From: Picochlorum sp. 'celeri'
Lineage: Eukaryota > Chlorophyta > Trebouxiophyceae
Length of the DNA: 64,000 bases
NCBI GenBank assembly: GCA_010909725.1
Contig: JAACMV010000002.1
Span: forward strand, 248,001 to 312,000
Reading direction: 5' to 3'
How positions within the stretch are numbered: position 1 is the stretch's first letter; each line of letters opens with the position of its first letter. The notes under the pieces are model-generated. The model saw nothing but the letters and a program-made list of their open reading frames with translations, was not told where the DNA came from and made no database searches. The position numbers and the translations under genes were made by a program. This document shows positions 40,901 to 51,730 of the stretch, piece after piece.

Positions 40901-42078
40901 TGAGCAGCAGCTATACACACATCAGTATGCGAATCAGTGCTACCCATATGCTTCCATGCAGCACACCACGGCCCATCATCATCGCTCTGAGCTACTATGC
41001 GCATCACAGCAACTCTTCCAGTACTGTGCACTCGGGCAACAAGCACTCCTTTGGTTGTGGACACCAGTACATATGGGCAATGATCTCCACACAAATCCAT
41101 TGGTAGCCCTTCGATCCCTACAATATTACCAACATCCTGCATCGAATCCGCCTTCAGAGTATTTAGGAATGAGGGACCTGTAGCCTGGCCTGTCAGCTGC
41201 CTGCTAATCCCAGCCAACGCCTGAGCTGTAATACTCAAATACCGCTGTACATTATGAGTCATTAATCGTCCATGTGAATCAGAAGATACAATCCACGATA
41301 CACTTCCAACATGAACAACACACAATGCTGTGATGCGTGCAGCATGACATCCAACTATATCCTTCCCATGACTCCATCCGCTCTTTTGATGACCTACAAG
41401 TCCTCTATTCTCCCATATTCGAATCAAACCTGAGGCATAACCAACCACCAAGAGCATTGAATTCCCGTATGGACAGATGTGCATTGCAGTCACTCCGCGA
41501 GCATTGTGAACCTCATCACCCCGAGGAGCAACTGGTGTTTCCACTGATGACTCATACACCACCGCCACGCTTCCATCCGAAGCACCAACAGCAATACATG
41601 TACCAAACCGAGCAATCACATTCATCACACTGGAATGCACTTTCTTCCCTCCAGAAGAATGCAAGAATTCATTCGAATATTGTATAAAATTCCTGCTCAC
41701 TGATAATGCCGACTCTGCATCCTCAGTTCTAGCAGCCAAGCCATCAAGCCGCGATACAATTCCAGCAACCAATGTATCCCTATCACGATACGCATTCTCC
41801 ACGGATGTCGAGACCTGCCCACTCACACCCAGCATTGCTTCTTCCTCCCTTTGACACTCCTCAAAACCCACCCATCGATACTGTCCAGCCTCGTGCGCAT
41901 CCATAGAGGAAACAACAGCATCATTGGCAGTGTGTATCAAACTCTGAAGACCAATGTCCATCCGATCAGAACCACCATCCACAGATGTTTCCACATCAGA
42001 CAAACACTCTTGCTCCTCCTCCTCCTTCTCAACATCATTGGCGGTATCATCCATCAAACCCGTATCACCCTTATCCAT
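37925..42078 (-). CDS. VPS8: VPS8, CORVET tethering complex subunit (one intron)
   Basis: Exon 1 42078-38722, exon 2 38644-37925, with a 77-nt intron (GTATGA donor, GCAG acceptor). The product is 1358 aa. The N-terminal WD40-like propeller (residues about 130-480: FGTCIAVGASDGSVAVVYE, LVVGYASGLIRIWENRG, VSSDSHGRLMTHNV) and the central VPS8 region (RPVLSFLCEMDAKRILGMLQ) are followed by alpha-solenoid sequence, with CLEYCAEYNLHQASAFLLERKGDFKGAF in exon 2. VPS8 acts at early endosomes with Rab5. The usual C-terminal RING is not present. The frame extends upstream only to TTG, so ATG 42078 (MDKGDTG) is taken. Stop is TAG. Confidence 0.85.
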
Positions 42079-42664
42079 TATGAAGAACAAGAGCCAATCA
42101 CCATCTAACGGGGAATTCCAGACGATGTGAAATCCATGTTTCGACTCAAACGGAAGTGTATTACAAAAAAATGGACTCAAGGAATCGTACAGGACACAAC
42201 CTCAATCGCCCCAATCCACTTATGAATCCTCATATGGGTCATGAAGGATTACAATAATTCTTTCCTGCAGCAAATATGAGATTCTATTCAAAAAACAACT
42301 GGGCATGGTCCATGAACCACCCGGAATCCTGAATGACATATGACCTCCCATCAAATATGCTTCTGGAACGGAGATTCAGATATTCAACGAACGGGAACAA
42401 GTAGATGGCAAGCCATGGACAACCAGCAGTAGTATTCAACTATTTGTCCATTATACGGATATCAAGAGGATACACGTGTATATTTTGGTCATCTGAGAGA
42501 TCAAGGCGTGGTCTAGTGAGAGAGTGGCTGATTGATTGCTTGATCCTACCAACAGGCACTGATTTGGTGACGCTTTCTTCGTTCACACAGCCATAGACCT
42601 TGCTATATTTGTTAACATAAATAGTTCAAGGATCCTGGTGAAGTAGAATTGACAACGGAGAAGA
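42079..42664. promoter_or_regulatory. Divergent region VPS8 / RPT3
   Basis: 586 nt between divergent starts. It contains only short frames (for example 42405-42596, 63 codons, no recognisable product). Both promoters are expected here. Confidence 0.4.
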
Positions 42665-44011
42665 ATGTCTGGTAACGTTGTCGTGGACAGGTCCAAGGAG
42701 GTTGCCTTTCCAAGGTCGTATCAACCATCCCAGGGGATTCCAGCGGATACAGATGGAAATGAGGATTTATATACAAAGCTGAAAGCGCTGGAGAAGCAGC
42801 TCGAGTTTCTGGAGATTCAGGTGAGTTTTCTTTTTTTTACTTGCTGGACACAATCAACTTGCCGTGCTCTGCTGGTTGCCTGGCGTATCCGTTCATCAAT
42901 AATAATGTGATGATATATGATGTAGGAGGAATATATTAAAGAAGAGCAGAAGAACCTGAAGAATGAATTGCTTCGGGCCCAGGAGGAAGTGAAGAGGATT
43001 CAAGCGGTGCCCATTGTGATTGGCCAGTTTTTAGAAATGGTTGATGAGCATCACGGGATTGTGAGCAGTACGACGGGATCGAACTACTATGTGAGAATTT
43101 TGAGTACGCTGAATAGGGAGCTGTTGAAGCCGTCTGCGTCTGTTGCGCTTCATAGGCATTCCAATGCATTGGTTGATGTGTTGCCTCCAGAGGCCGATTC
43201 TACGATATCAGTCCTGGCGGATTCGGAGAGGCCCAATGTTACGTATCAGGATATTGGAGGAATGGATATGCAAAAGCAGGAGATTAAAGAGGCTGTGGAG
43301 CTTCCTTTGGTACAGGGTGACCTGTATGAGCAGATTGGTATTGATCCGCCGCGAGGAGTGTTGCTGTATGGGCCACCAGGAACAGGGAAGACAATGCTCG
43401 CCAAGGCTGTCGCGCATCACACAACGGCAGCGTTCATCAGAGTTGTTGGATCAGAGTTCGTACAGAAGTATCTGGGAGAAGGGCCTCGAATGGTGAGAGA
43501 TGTGTTCCGGCTGGCAAAGGAGAATGCACCATCAATCATCTTTGTTGATGAAGTGGATGCCATTGCAACAGCCCGATTCGATGCACAGACGGGCGCGGAT
43601 AGAGAGGTTCAGAGAATTCTCATGGAACTTTTGACCCAAATGGATGGGTTTGAGCAGAATACGAATGTCAAGGTGATTATGGCAACGAATAGAGCAGATA
43701 CGTTGGATCCAGCATTGCTCAGGCCTGGGCGCTTGGACAGAAAGATTGAATTCCCCTTGCCAGATAGACGTCAAAAGCGCCTGGTTTTCCAAGCATGCAC
43801 GTCTAAAATGAATCTCTCGGATGAAGTGGATTTGGAAGACTACGTTGCTCGCCCAGATAAGATTAATAATGCAGAAATTGCATCCATTTGTCAAGAAGCT
43901 GGCATGTTGGCAGTCCGAAAGAATAGATACGTTATTCTTCCAAAGGACTTTGAAGATGCGTATAAGAATGTCATTAAGAAGGCGTCTGATTCATTTGAAT
44001 TCTATCAGTAA
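42665..44011 (+). CDS. RPT3: 26S proteasome regulatory ATPase RPT3 (one intron)
   Basis: Exon 1 42665-42820, exon 2 42926-44011; the 105-nt intron has a GTGAGT donor and TAG acceptor, phase 0. The product is 413 aa. An N-terminal coiled coil is followed by an OB domain ([22 protein letters not shown]), Walker A GPPGTGKT (201-208), Walker B IIFVDEVD (256-263) and the second region of homology ([22 protein letters not shown]). It ends in FEFYQ, an HbYX-like tail that docks in the 20S alpha ring. It matches RPT3/PSMC4 better than the other five RPTs, especially in the OB domain and tail. TGTAA lies at 44012-44016. Confidence 0.95.
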
Positions 44012-44486
44012 TGTAATATCGCTCATCATATGCCTAATAATAGTTGCCACGGAATGATGAGAGCAACCATGCATTACTTTCATGCAACCTGCCAAGTGCC
44101 CAACTGCCGATGCTGAGTATTTCGAGGCACATCGCCTCGGGGACGATGAGGCAAACTCATCTCGTGCTTGTATTCTTCCGTCATATTTTCGTGTTCTATT
44201 GAAAAATAAATACGATATATACAGACATTGATGCATTCAAGGAGGAATGAGTACTTGAGTGCATGAATGGGCTTCCAAAGTACCCTTTAGAGTAGATGAA
44301 TTTCATTCCCAGGAGCTTCTGAAACAGAGAGTGACCTCAATAGTATATTTTAATGGATGTAAATAATATTATAAAGGAGGGAGATGTCACCGAGGACAGG
44401 AGAGTTCACGAAACGGTGCGAGAGTTACTCTGTACAGTTTTCTTGGGTGAGGCTGTGGTGACACGTGTTTTTTAATTCATGCGTCC
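44012..44486. other. Intergenic region RPT3 - SBP2
   Basis: 475 nt, same strand on both sides. A short hairpin (cgaggc-acatc-gcctcg) lies at 44123-44139, and an A+T-rich stretch near 44345-44376 could be part of the SBP2 promoter. The tgcag just before the first SBP2 codons could be a splice acceptor, so a further upstream exon is possible. Confidence 0.45.
44123..44139. repeat. 6-bp perfect hairpin downstream of RPT3
   Basis: Arms cgaggc and gcctcg around a 5-nt loop, about 110 nt after the RPT3 stop. Possibly part of the 3' UTR. Confidence 0.6.
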
Positions 44487-45710
44487 ATGCAGGGCCCTGA
44501 GGGTGGGATTCAGAATCCTGCAAAGAGTGTAGATGGGCAAAATCACATCCATGTGCAGGCTGATTGTGCATCAGCAGTGGTGGATGATGGGGAAACTGAT
44601 ATTCTTGGACTGCAAGCTAAAATGATGGAGGCGCTCGGTTTTGTCGATATAACGGAAGACGAATTAGTAATAGATGAGAAGAATTCTAGTAAAACTAACG
44701 CCCATCATGTCAGTGTGCAATACAGGGCTCATACAGAGGGCGGGATCAAGCCTCGTTCACCAATGTATGAACCAGGAGTACCACCAAGTCCTTGTATTGA
44801 TCCCTCTTTCCAGGGACCACTGTCCGAAGACAGGAGAAATCGATTGAGAGTATTTGAATACTATACTCCATATCTACAGGGGCCAGGGTATCGTTTTTAT
44901 CCGAGCTGCTTCAGGCAAACGGTTGCCACAACATCATCTCCATGCAGAGACGTGTCATCGCATGATGATGTTCGGCAGGCATCCAAGGAAACATCTACTC
45001 CCGATGCATCACGAAATAAAAGTGATATGAAATTTGTCCCGAATCCAACGGATATGCAAGAGATGATGGAGGCGAAAGCCCGTGTAGAAGCAAGTCTTGC
45101 TGTATATCAGAAGGAGTGGCCACCTTTGCCAAACAGCATGGCAAATCCCACGGCTCCGAGCCATTTCTCGTCTGTTGACGATGATCAAGAGGCACAAGAA
45201 TATCTAACGGGTATTCATGGTAATTATCAACCATATTGCAACCAGATTATCACGCCAAGGCTGAATGAAGCAGCATATGCGACCCTGGTGGAGCTGAAAC
45301 GATTGCAGCAGTTGGCGGAATCAAGCCTGATCCATCATGAAACCGGACAGACCAAGGCATCGTTGCCAAAGAGATACTACTGTTCGTTAAAGGAAGTTTC
45401 AAAAGTGATCCGATCTTGCAAACTCATCATCATAGCTCCTGATGTGAGACCATCATCCACTGCCAATATCAAACCAGTCAGGCTACTCATGTCTGTGATT
45501 GAAGAAGCAACAAAAGAAGGGACACCATATATATTCGCATTGTCTCGGAAAGGAATCGGCAGAGTATTTGGAAAGGATAAGAACATGTCAATCATGGCCA
45601 TCATGTCTTTAGATGGAGTAGAGAGGGAATGTCAAATTATGATTGAGGAAGCACAGCGTGGCCGAGAGATCTACAGGCAATCACGCTCCTCATTTCCCGG
45701 CACAATCTAG
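44487..45710 (+). CDS. SECISBP2: SECIS-binding protein 2-like (SBP2), selenoprotein synthesis
   Basis: 407 aa. The C-terminal L7Ae/L30e RNA-binding domain (about 297-405) reads SLKEVSKVIRSCKLIIIAPDV, GTPYIFALSRKGIGRVFG and MAIMSLDGVERECQIMIEEA. It is preceded by the SBP2-specific block YCNQIITPRLNEAAYATLVELKRLQQ written in part as PYCNQIITPRLNEAAYA, which matches the selenocysteine-incorporation domain. SBP2 binds SECIS elements in selenoprotein mRNAs and recruits the Sec-specific elongation factor, so this organism should make selenoproteins. The first 200 residues are unconserved and disordered. Start ATG 44487 is the first in frame; a missing upstream exon is possible. Confidence 0.85.
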   Translation: MQGPEGGIQNPAKSVDGQNHIHVQADCASAVVDDGETDILGLQAKMMEALGFVDITEDELVIDEKNSSKTNAHHVSVQYRAHTEGGIKPRSPMYEPGVPPSPCIDPSFQGPLSEDRRNRLRVFEYYTPYLQGPGYRFYPSCFRQTVATTSSPCRDVSSHDDVRQASKETSTPDASRNKSDMKFVPNPTDMQEMMEAKARVEASLAVYQKEWPPLPNSMANPTAPSHFSSVDDDQEAQEYLTGIHGNYQPYCNQIITPRLNEAAYATLVELKRLQQLAESSLIHHETGQTKASLPKRYYCSLKEVSKVIRSCKLIIIAPDVRPSSTANIKPVRLLMSVIEEATKEGTPYIFALSRKGIGRVFGKDKNMSIMAIMSLDGVERECQIMIEEAQRGREIYRQSRSSFPGTI

Positions 45711-45827
45711 GTACCATGAAGCGAGATCTGAAAAATTTTCAAGAATAATATCACATGTTCCAAAAGAATAAATGTATGTATTTGAATATAAACAAACAAA
45801 CTGCGTGTAAGAGAAAACAAGTGCATG

Positions 45828-46805
45828 CTATTTCCGCATGAAGACAGTTGCTGCTGCCCCATGAATACCTCGCGTGAGGAGACCAGATACTTTCCGTAAT
45901 CGTTGCGTTGCAAATCTTGACAGATCTGATATCAACGAAAGAGGAAATGCAATCGCCTGGACCATACCATCAAGCCATGCAGATGACACTGTCCCCAACA
46001 CATACAGAATAGACAGGTCAAACGCTTGCAGCGCAAATCCTATAACTTGGGGGACAATCAAGGCACCAAGTGCTAAAGGTTGAACAGATGGAGAGAGTTG
46101 GGACACATAATGTTCACCCACATGCCGAGCCGCCGCATCAAGAATCCACCCAAATCCATAAAAACTTATACTAACAAGATGCCTCCCAAAATTGAACGTT
46201 GACAAGCAGACCTCCATCAGCATACAAGACACTAGATTCATTGTCATGGGCCTCAAAGCATGCAGATCTGTCCGCGCTGCGATAAGAATCTTGGGAAACC
46301 TGGGCACAGCTTGGATCAACTGTGCCACACTAAACAGGGAGCTATAGAGCCACATGGCATCATCAAAGAGCGCTAGAAACCGAAATGCAGGACTATTTGC
46401 CACTCTATTCTTCCACACAAGGAATCTGTAGCGCACCCATGCGCCTGTGCCAATGTCTGTGCGAATATCAAGAGGCAGTTCAGTAAACGTTGCGTGACAC
46501 AACTCACATTTATTCCAATTCTCTACGCCCTCCTCGTTTCGTTCCAATTTAACTTTCATCCAATTATCTAGACACCCTATATGGATGTACTTTTGCGTCC
46601 CTGAGCAATTGCAAGGCGACACCATGGCTTCCTCTGTACATTGAAAATGACACAGCATTGTCAGCCATATTCACCATCAATACCAGATAGCGTCACACAT
46701 ACCAGATTCTGAGTATAAACCCCAGCATAAACGGCACATGGCATCCCTCGGGATGGTCAAGTCCGATAGTGGGTGCGATTCGACTCGCTTTCGCTTCGTC
46801 GCCAT
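45828..46805 (-). CDS. RING-CH (MARCH-type) membrane E3 ubiquitin ligase (one intron)
   Basis: Exon 1 46805-46703, exon 2 46633-45828; the 69-nt intron has a GTATGT donor and TACAG acceptor. The product is 302 aa. A C4HC3 RING-CH finger uses C24, C27, C42, C44, H52, C55, C77 and C80. Behind it come several hydrophobic stretches (around 115-135, 150-185, 200-265) that would be membrane segments. MARCH-type ligases ubiquitinate membrane proteins for endocytosis or ER degradation. The intron splits the finger, so exon 2 alone would be missed as a RING. Stop is TAG. Confidence 0.85.
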
Positions 46806-46903
46806 GGTATTATTCTAAACAAGGCGCAAGTGACGATATTATACCAATATCACAAGAATCTAAATATTTATATAAAAGGAATCCCATGGTCAAAAGTGTC
46901 CAT

Positions 46904-48608
46904 CTAGAAGACAAGCTGATCTGGACTCTCAATAATCTGCTTCAATGTCTGCAAAAATTCAGCAGCATGGGCACCATACACGATTCTGTGATCGGCGGTG
47001 ATATTGACAGTCATTTGCTTTTCAATTCCCATTCTTCCATTGGCATCCACGGACACAACTGGCTTGGAGCCACCAACGGCCAGAATAGCAGCAGTTCCTG
47101 GTGGCAAGATGGCATCAAAGCTGTCAACTCCAAACATTCCCAAGTTGGAGATTGTGAATGTACCTGTGGTGAATTCATCTGGAGCAAGCTGCTTGGCACG
47201 AGCACGCTTGACGAGGTCTGCCCAGTCTTTGCTCATGCTGTAAATGTCGGTTTCATTTGCATTCTTCAATACTGGTGTGATCAGCCCTCCATCAGGCATT
47301 GCAACAGCCATTGCAATGTTGATATTCTCGCTGTAGGTGATGCCTGATCCATCTGGAGTGCAAGAGGCGTACAAAAGTGGATGAGATTCAAGAGCATTTC
47401 CACATGCCTTTGCAAGAAGGGCAGTCATGGTGACACCCTTTGGCTTCAATTTACGGTACAATGCATCAAGCTTGTCAGTGGAGATTGTCATAGACACTCT
47501 AAATTCTGGCACAGCGAGAGACTCAATCATGTTGCGGCTCACAGCCTGCTGCAGAGATGTGAATGGGACTGTTGTTCCCTTCAAATCAGACACGCTTGTG
47601 GCCTCTGGTGCTGCCACTGGAGCTGGAGCAGCTGGAGCAGCGGCTGCTGGGGCTGGAGTGGCAGCGGCTGCTGGAGCTGGGGCTGGAGCGCCTCCTTTGC
47701 CTGCATTTTCGACATCTGATGCTGTAATTCTTCCGTTTGGTCCAGATCCTGCAATAGTGGCCAAATCAACACCAAGCTTCTGAGCAAGCTTCTTGGCATA
47801 TGGCGTGGCAATGATTCTGCCATCAGCTCTCTTCTGAGGAACTGGAGCTGGAGCAGCTGGAGCAGCTGGGGCAGCTGGGGCAGCTGGAGCAGGAGCAGCC
47901 GGAGCAGGAGCGGCTGGAGCTGGAGCCTCAGCAGCTGGAGCAGGAGCCTCTGGCTCAGCAGCTGGAGCTGCAGCTGGGGCTGGTGCAGCACCTATAGACA
48001 CACATATCAAGTACTCGATTAGATCAGATCCATCGGTCGCGCTCTCGTTGAACCAACAACATTCCTGTAACACATACATACCTCCACTGCCCTTTGACTT
48101 GGCTTCGGCCAAATCAGCCTCTGATTCCGCAATGTATGCAATCGCACTTCCCACATTTGCCATCTCTCCCTCCTGGATCACAACAGAACCCAAGATTCCA
48201 TCGCTGAAGGACTCGACATCCATATCAGCCTTATCTGCACGCAACGAAAACAACCAGCATACGTCAACCATCGAATCTTCGATCGGCTATCAACCGCATT
48301 ATAAATCCGTCATATGGATTGATCGAACCCGTCTGCATCAACAATGCATTCCATCGACGTTACGAATTGATCACACGCATCGCACCTGACTCGACGACGA
48401 CGAGAGCCTCTCCTCTGGTCACCTTGTCTCCAGGAGATTTAAGCCAGCTTACAATCTTACCCTCTGTCATTGTGGATGACAATGCTGGCATGAAAACTTC
48501 CTTGACGGCATTCATAGGGGTGACCGGTCTTCTGCCTGACACCTTGGTGCCTCTGCTCTGTGGCACAAGGGAAGCCCCGATCTTGGATGTCATACTAGAT
48601 GTGAACAT
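46904..48608 (-). CDS. LTA2: Plastid pyruvate dehydrogenase E2 (dihydrolipoyl acetyltransferase), three exons
   Basis: Exons 48608-48386, 48234-48082 and 47991-46904; introns of 151 and 90 nt. The product is 487 aa. A short transit peptide precedes the lipoyl domain (FMPALSSTMTEGKIVSWLK, lipoyl lysine in VESDKADMDVE). A long Ala/Pro linker follows, then the E1/E3-binding domain (IATPYAKKLAQKLGVDL, GPNGRITASDV) and the catalytic domain with ADHRIVYGAHAAEFL. The lipoyl and DHRIVYGA signatures match the chloroplast enzyme (LTA2), not the mitochondrial one. It supplies acetyl-CoA for plastid fatty-acid synthesis. The linker is coded by repeated GCWGGA-like Ala/Pro codons. Confidence 0.93.
47815..47990 (-). 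repeat. Ala/Pro-coding repeat, flexible linker of PDH E2
   Basis: Tandem imperfect repeats of GCTGCCCCAGCT-type units (plus strand agctggagcagctgggg) encode the swinging-arm linker. A second, shorter Ala/Pro block lies at about 47615-47690. Confidence 0.8.
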
Positions 48609-48815
48609 TTTGATCCGATTGATTAATTTATAAATGATGGGTGTGGGCGGAGGAGGAGGAATCATAGGGCGATCGTGACTCTGGGGTGTTGACGCGATCC
48701 GTCAGCAGTCTACACGAGTGCTCTGCAAGGGTCCGTTCGGGCCTCGCCTTGGATGGGAGGGCTCTAGCCATGTGCACTACTGTTGGTCTTACAGGTATAA
48801 TATCAGTTCTTCAAC

Positions 48816-51164
48816 TTATTGCAGTGGTCTTTTTAGAAAAGACCATATCTCATTGCTCAAGGAGGATCCTCGTGGCTTGTCCTTCATGACAGAGCCCTTT
48901 GTTTGGAGCTTGAGGAGGACGTCTTTGCTTGTTGAAATACCCTGGCTCTCTGAGAGTTCAATCTTTCTCTTTTCTTGGGCGGCGTGGCGGCACATGTGCT
49001 TCATCGCCAAGTCTGCTAGCTCCGACGTTACTCCGTCTCCCCCTGCAGATGTGGGGACTGGTCCGTAATAGAATTTGAAACGCTGCTGCAGTACAGATCT
49101 TCTCTTTTTGAATTCCTCCTCTTGAGGAAAGTTTCGAAGGTAATCCACTACTTCTCGAAGATCATCTACCTGTACAACTTCCTGCTCTAATGTACTGTCA
49201 TCAAGCGGCCAAAGATGCGAGACCAGCCTGTTCTGCAAATGGTGTGAGGAGTTGGCATCAATCCAGTTGGAGTTTGTGACGTTAATAAATATACCCATGG
49301 ATTTGTAATCTACATCCAACTCCAGAGGAAGACTATGGAAAGGAGGCCCTATAAATACTGGTATACATCCTGAGAGAATAACTTCGCTCAGGCGTCTACT
49401 TGACTGCGTGTTTGAGGGCAACACTGGACAGAAGCGGGACCTCCTGTATCCTTCCATGACTCGGTGATGGGGCGTATGGTTATCGCAAATATCGCAAGAG
49501 CATTGTACATCGATATCGTCTTCATTTCGCTCTGTTTCTATCATATGAACGAGATGATATCGCAGCATTTTACCTGCAGCAAACAGCCCTCGTACGGAGG
49601 GATGTGGGTGTCCACAGCCACCTCTATAGTACAATAGCAGATCTCTCTCTACTTTCTCCAAGTCGGTCTCTAAATCAAGGTCGAGTGTTGCTACATACGG
49701 CATGATCAGTGATAAACCACGTGATGCCGAATCTGGAGTCCAAACACACAGTGATGAGCGCTCTGGAACCAAGTGGAATGCAGATGCTAAATCCTCACAC
49801 ATGGCCTCTTCTTTGAACAACCCTCTCATGATTGGACTGGGATGAACAAAGACAAAGTCACCACCCTTGGATGCGGTGAATCTCTGGGATTTGACAATCT
49901 TGTCCAATGTCTTCCTCATGTAGGGCTCTGGGTCTGTTGTGTTTCTGTTTCCCAGCGGATGGATGTATGCCAACCAAGCCATATGGTAGCAAAACATGTC
50001 TACAAATATCAGATCTGCCTTATCAGGATTTTCTTCGTACATTGAGCTGCTACGTATACTTTGAGCCAACCAGTATTCAGAAGCGTACTGATAGTCCTCG
50101 GGAGCAAGGGTGCCGACGCCGTCGATACCCCAGTTTCGTCGAGAGAATGGCCAGATTCTCTTGAAGTTGAGATTGCAATTTCTTGCCCGGACTTCTGGAC
50201 CAACGTCTTTGTTGACGTCTAAAACATGAATTTTGCATGATTCTGCTGCATTGCCGCTATCAGCTGCCAGATCACTTGGAGCGACAGGAGGGTCTCTGGT
50301 GACTGCTCTACGAATTCTCCAAGACTTTCTCTTGGATTTACTTCCAGGGAGCCACCAAGATTTATCGCGAGATAAATTCTGCCAGCCCTCCAGGTCTTCA
50401 CTCTCCAGTCCGTCACTCAGTGATTCTAAAAATGCTACTCTGCTGCTATCTACGGTTATCTCTCTAGAGCCACCCTTTACAAGAGGCTGGGATACTACGA
50501 CTGTTTCTGGTCTATCAATGGCTGCAGCTATTGCTGCTTGTTTCATTGATGGGTCTTCCTTGACAGCCTCATGCACCTCATCTGACAATAGGCCAGTCTC
50601 TGAGGATGGTGGGTCGACAACCGTCCTTTCGTCCAGGTCTACATCATCGTTACTATTTAGGTCGCTGGAAGATTGAAAGTTCGCTCCTCCACCACTGAGC
50701 TGCCCGAACGAGTCTTGATTCACCAAGTGCTCTGTGTTGAGGGTATCTGCTATTTCGAGAGCCTCTCGTTGCCGTGCCTCGCTGTTCTCAATATTCCTCG
50801 GTCGATGGGGGTCATTATGTTTTCTACTTCCAATGTTGTCTTTTCCCAAATCGTCATGTCGAACATAGTCCTGGAATCCCACGTCGGGTCTGACAAAGAG
50901 CATGCCAAATAAGAAGAGCATGGAAACCATACCCATGTACACCATGGCGGGTCTACGTGGCCCTATCTTGCTTTTACTGGGAGTATTTGGCTGATCTTCA
51001 TATCCAGATTCGATATTCCTGCAACAGTTAAGCATTTCACCGTCAATGCGTACCCTGACACACTCTTCTCCACCGAGAAAACCGTACCTGCCGGCTCGAA
51101 TTCCCACCGCGTATCCTTTGGGCTTTTTAGCCACAGCCGTACCCCTGAAAAATTCTCTCATCAT
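48816..51164 (-). CDS. Exostosin-family (GT47) glycosyltransferase
   Basis: Single exon, 782 aa. A membrane anchor at about residues 70-92 (MVYMGMVSMLFLFGMLFV) makes it a type II Golgi protein. A disordered acidic stem follows to about 300. The exostosin domain then runs to about 700: ADLIFVDMFCYHMAWLAYI, GGDFVFVHPSP, DLLLYYRGGCGHPHPSVR, RSRFCPVLPSNTQSSRRLSEVILSGCIPVFIGPPFHS, written here only in parts of the motif. The SRRLSEVILSGCIPV block is the diagnostic GT47 motif. Family members build cell-wall or surface polysaccharides (or heparan in animals); the sugar is unknown. Confidence 0.87.
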   Translation of the reverse strand: MMREFFRGTAVAKKPKGYAVGIRAGRYGFLGGEECVRVRIDGEMLNCCRNIESGYEDQPNTPSKSKIGPRRPAMVYMGMVSMLFLFGMLFVRPDVGFQDYVRHDDLGKDNIGSRKHNDPHRPRNIENSEARQREALEIADTLNTEHLVNQDSFGQLSGGGANFQSSSDLNSNDDVDLDERTVVDPPSSETGLLSDEVHEAVKEDPSMKQAAIAAAIDRPETVVVSQPLVKGGSREITVDSSRVAFLESLSDGLESEDLEGWQNLSRDKSWWLPGSKSKRKSWRIRRAVTRDPPVAPSDLAADSGNAAESCKIHVLDVNKDVGPEVRARNCNLNFKRIWPFSRRNWGIDGVGTLAPEDYQYASEYWLAQSIRSSSMYEENPDKADLIFVDMFCYHMAWLAYIHPLGNRNTTDPEPYMRKTLDKIVKSQRFTASKGGDFVFVHPSPIMRGLFKEEAMCEDLASAFHLVPERSSLCVWTPDSASRGLSLIMPYVATLDLDLETDLEKVERDLLLYYRGGCGHPHPSVRGLFAAGKMLRYHLVHMIETERNEDDIDVQCSCDICDNHTPHHRVMEGYRRSRFCPVLPSNTQSSRRLSEVILSGCIPVFIGPPFHSLPLELDVDYKSMGIFINVTNSNWIDANSSHHLQNRLVSHLWPLDDSTLEQEVVQVDDLREVVDYLRNFPQEEEFKKRRSVLQQRFKFYYGPVPTSAGGDGVTSELADLAMKHMCRHAAQEKRKIELSESQGISTSKDVLLKLQTKGSVMKDKPRGSSLSNEIWSFLKRPLQ

Positions 51165-51730
51165 TCAAGATATGAAAGAGAATTCCAATGGAGAATGGTA
51201 TCAATGCTGTCGCAGACAATTTTCTGTTGTTCCCTCCACGGCCCTTTCGCCCACTGCTCAGCAGTCGATTTCTCACAACAGGCTCCAAAAGGTGCTCTCT
51301 TTCTCAATAATATATTTATTTTGAACAATTTCTGGATTCTGTTGGTTAAACGTGAGCCAGGTTCGTCAATAGGCTGTTAGCACACTGCCAGATCTCGCTG
51401 TCGACCGAGTCCGGGAAGACTTCTGTCCATCGATGAAACCATGAAATCTGATGCAGTATGCGTCCTATGATACAATTAATATTTGTAAATGGAGTTGGCA
51501 ACACGTTGATCTAGTCTGAGGAAGAGAAAGTCGGTTGCGTCAACAGCGATTTGGCCACTTCCTTGCTCCGCATGCATGGCCCCTTTGACGGGGAGGCTTC
51601 GCATGCTAGGAAAAGGGGGAAGAGTGAACTGACTTTGGAATGCATGATCAAGATGAGCGATAATGGCCGCATTGGCAATAAATAAATCAAAATTTCTGAC
51701 AAAATATCTGGGAATTTTTCCAAAATAAAG
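51165..51730. promoter_or_regulatory. Divergent region GT47 / esterase
   Basis: 566 nt between divergent starts. It holds only short frames (such as 51511-51723 on the minus strand, without recognisable product). A gcccc-tttga-cgggg-type inverted repeat lies near 51580-51596. Confidence 0.4.
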
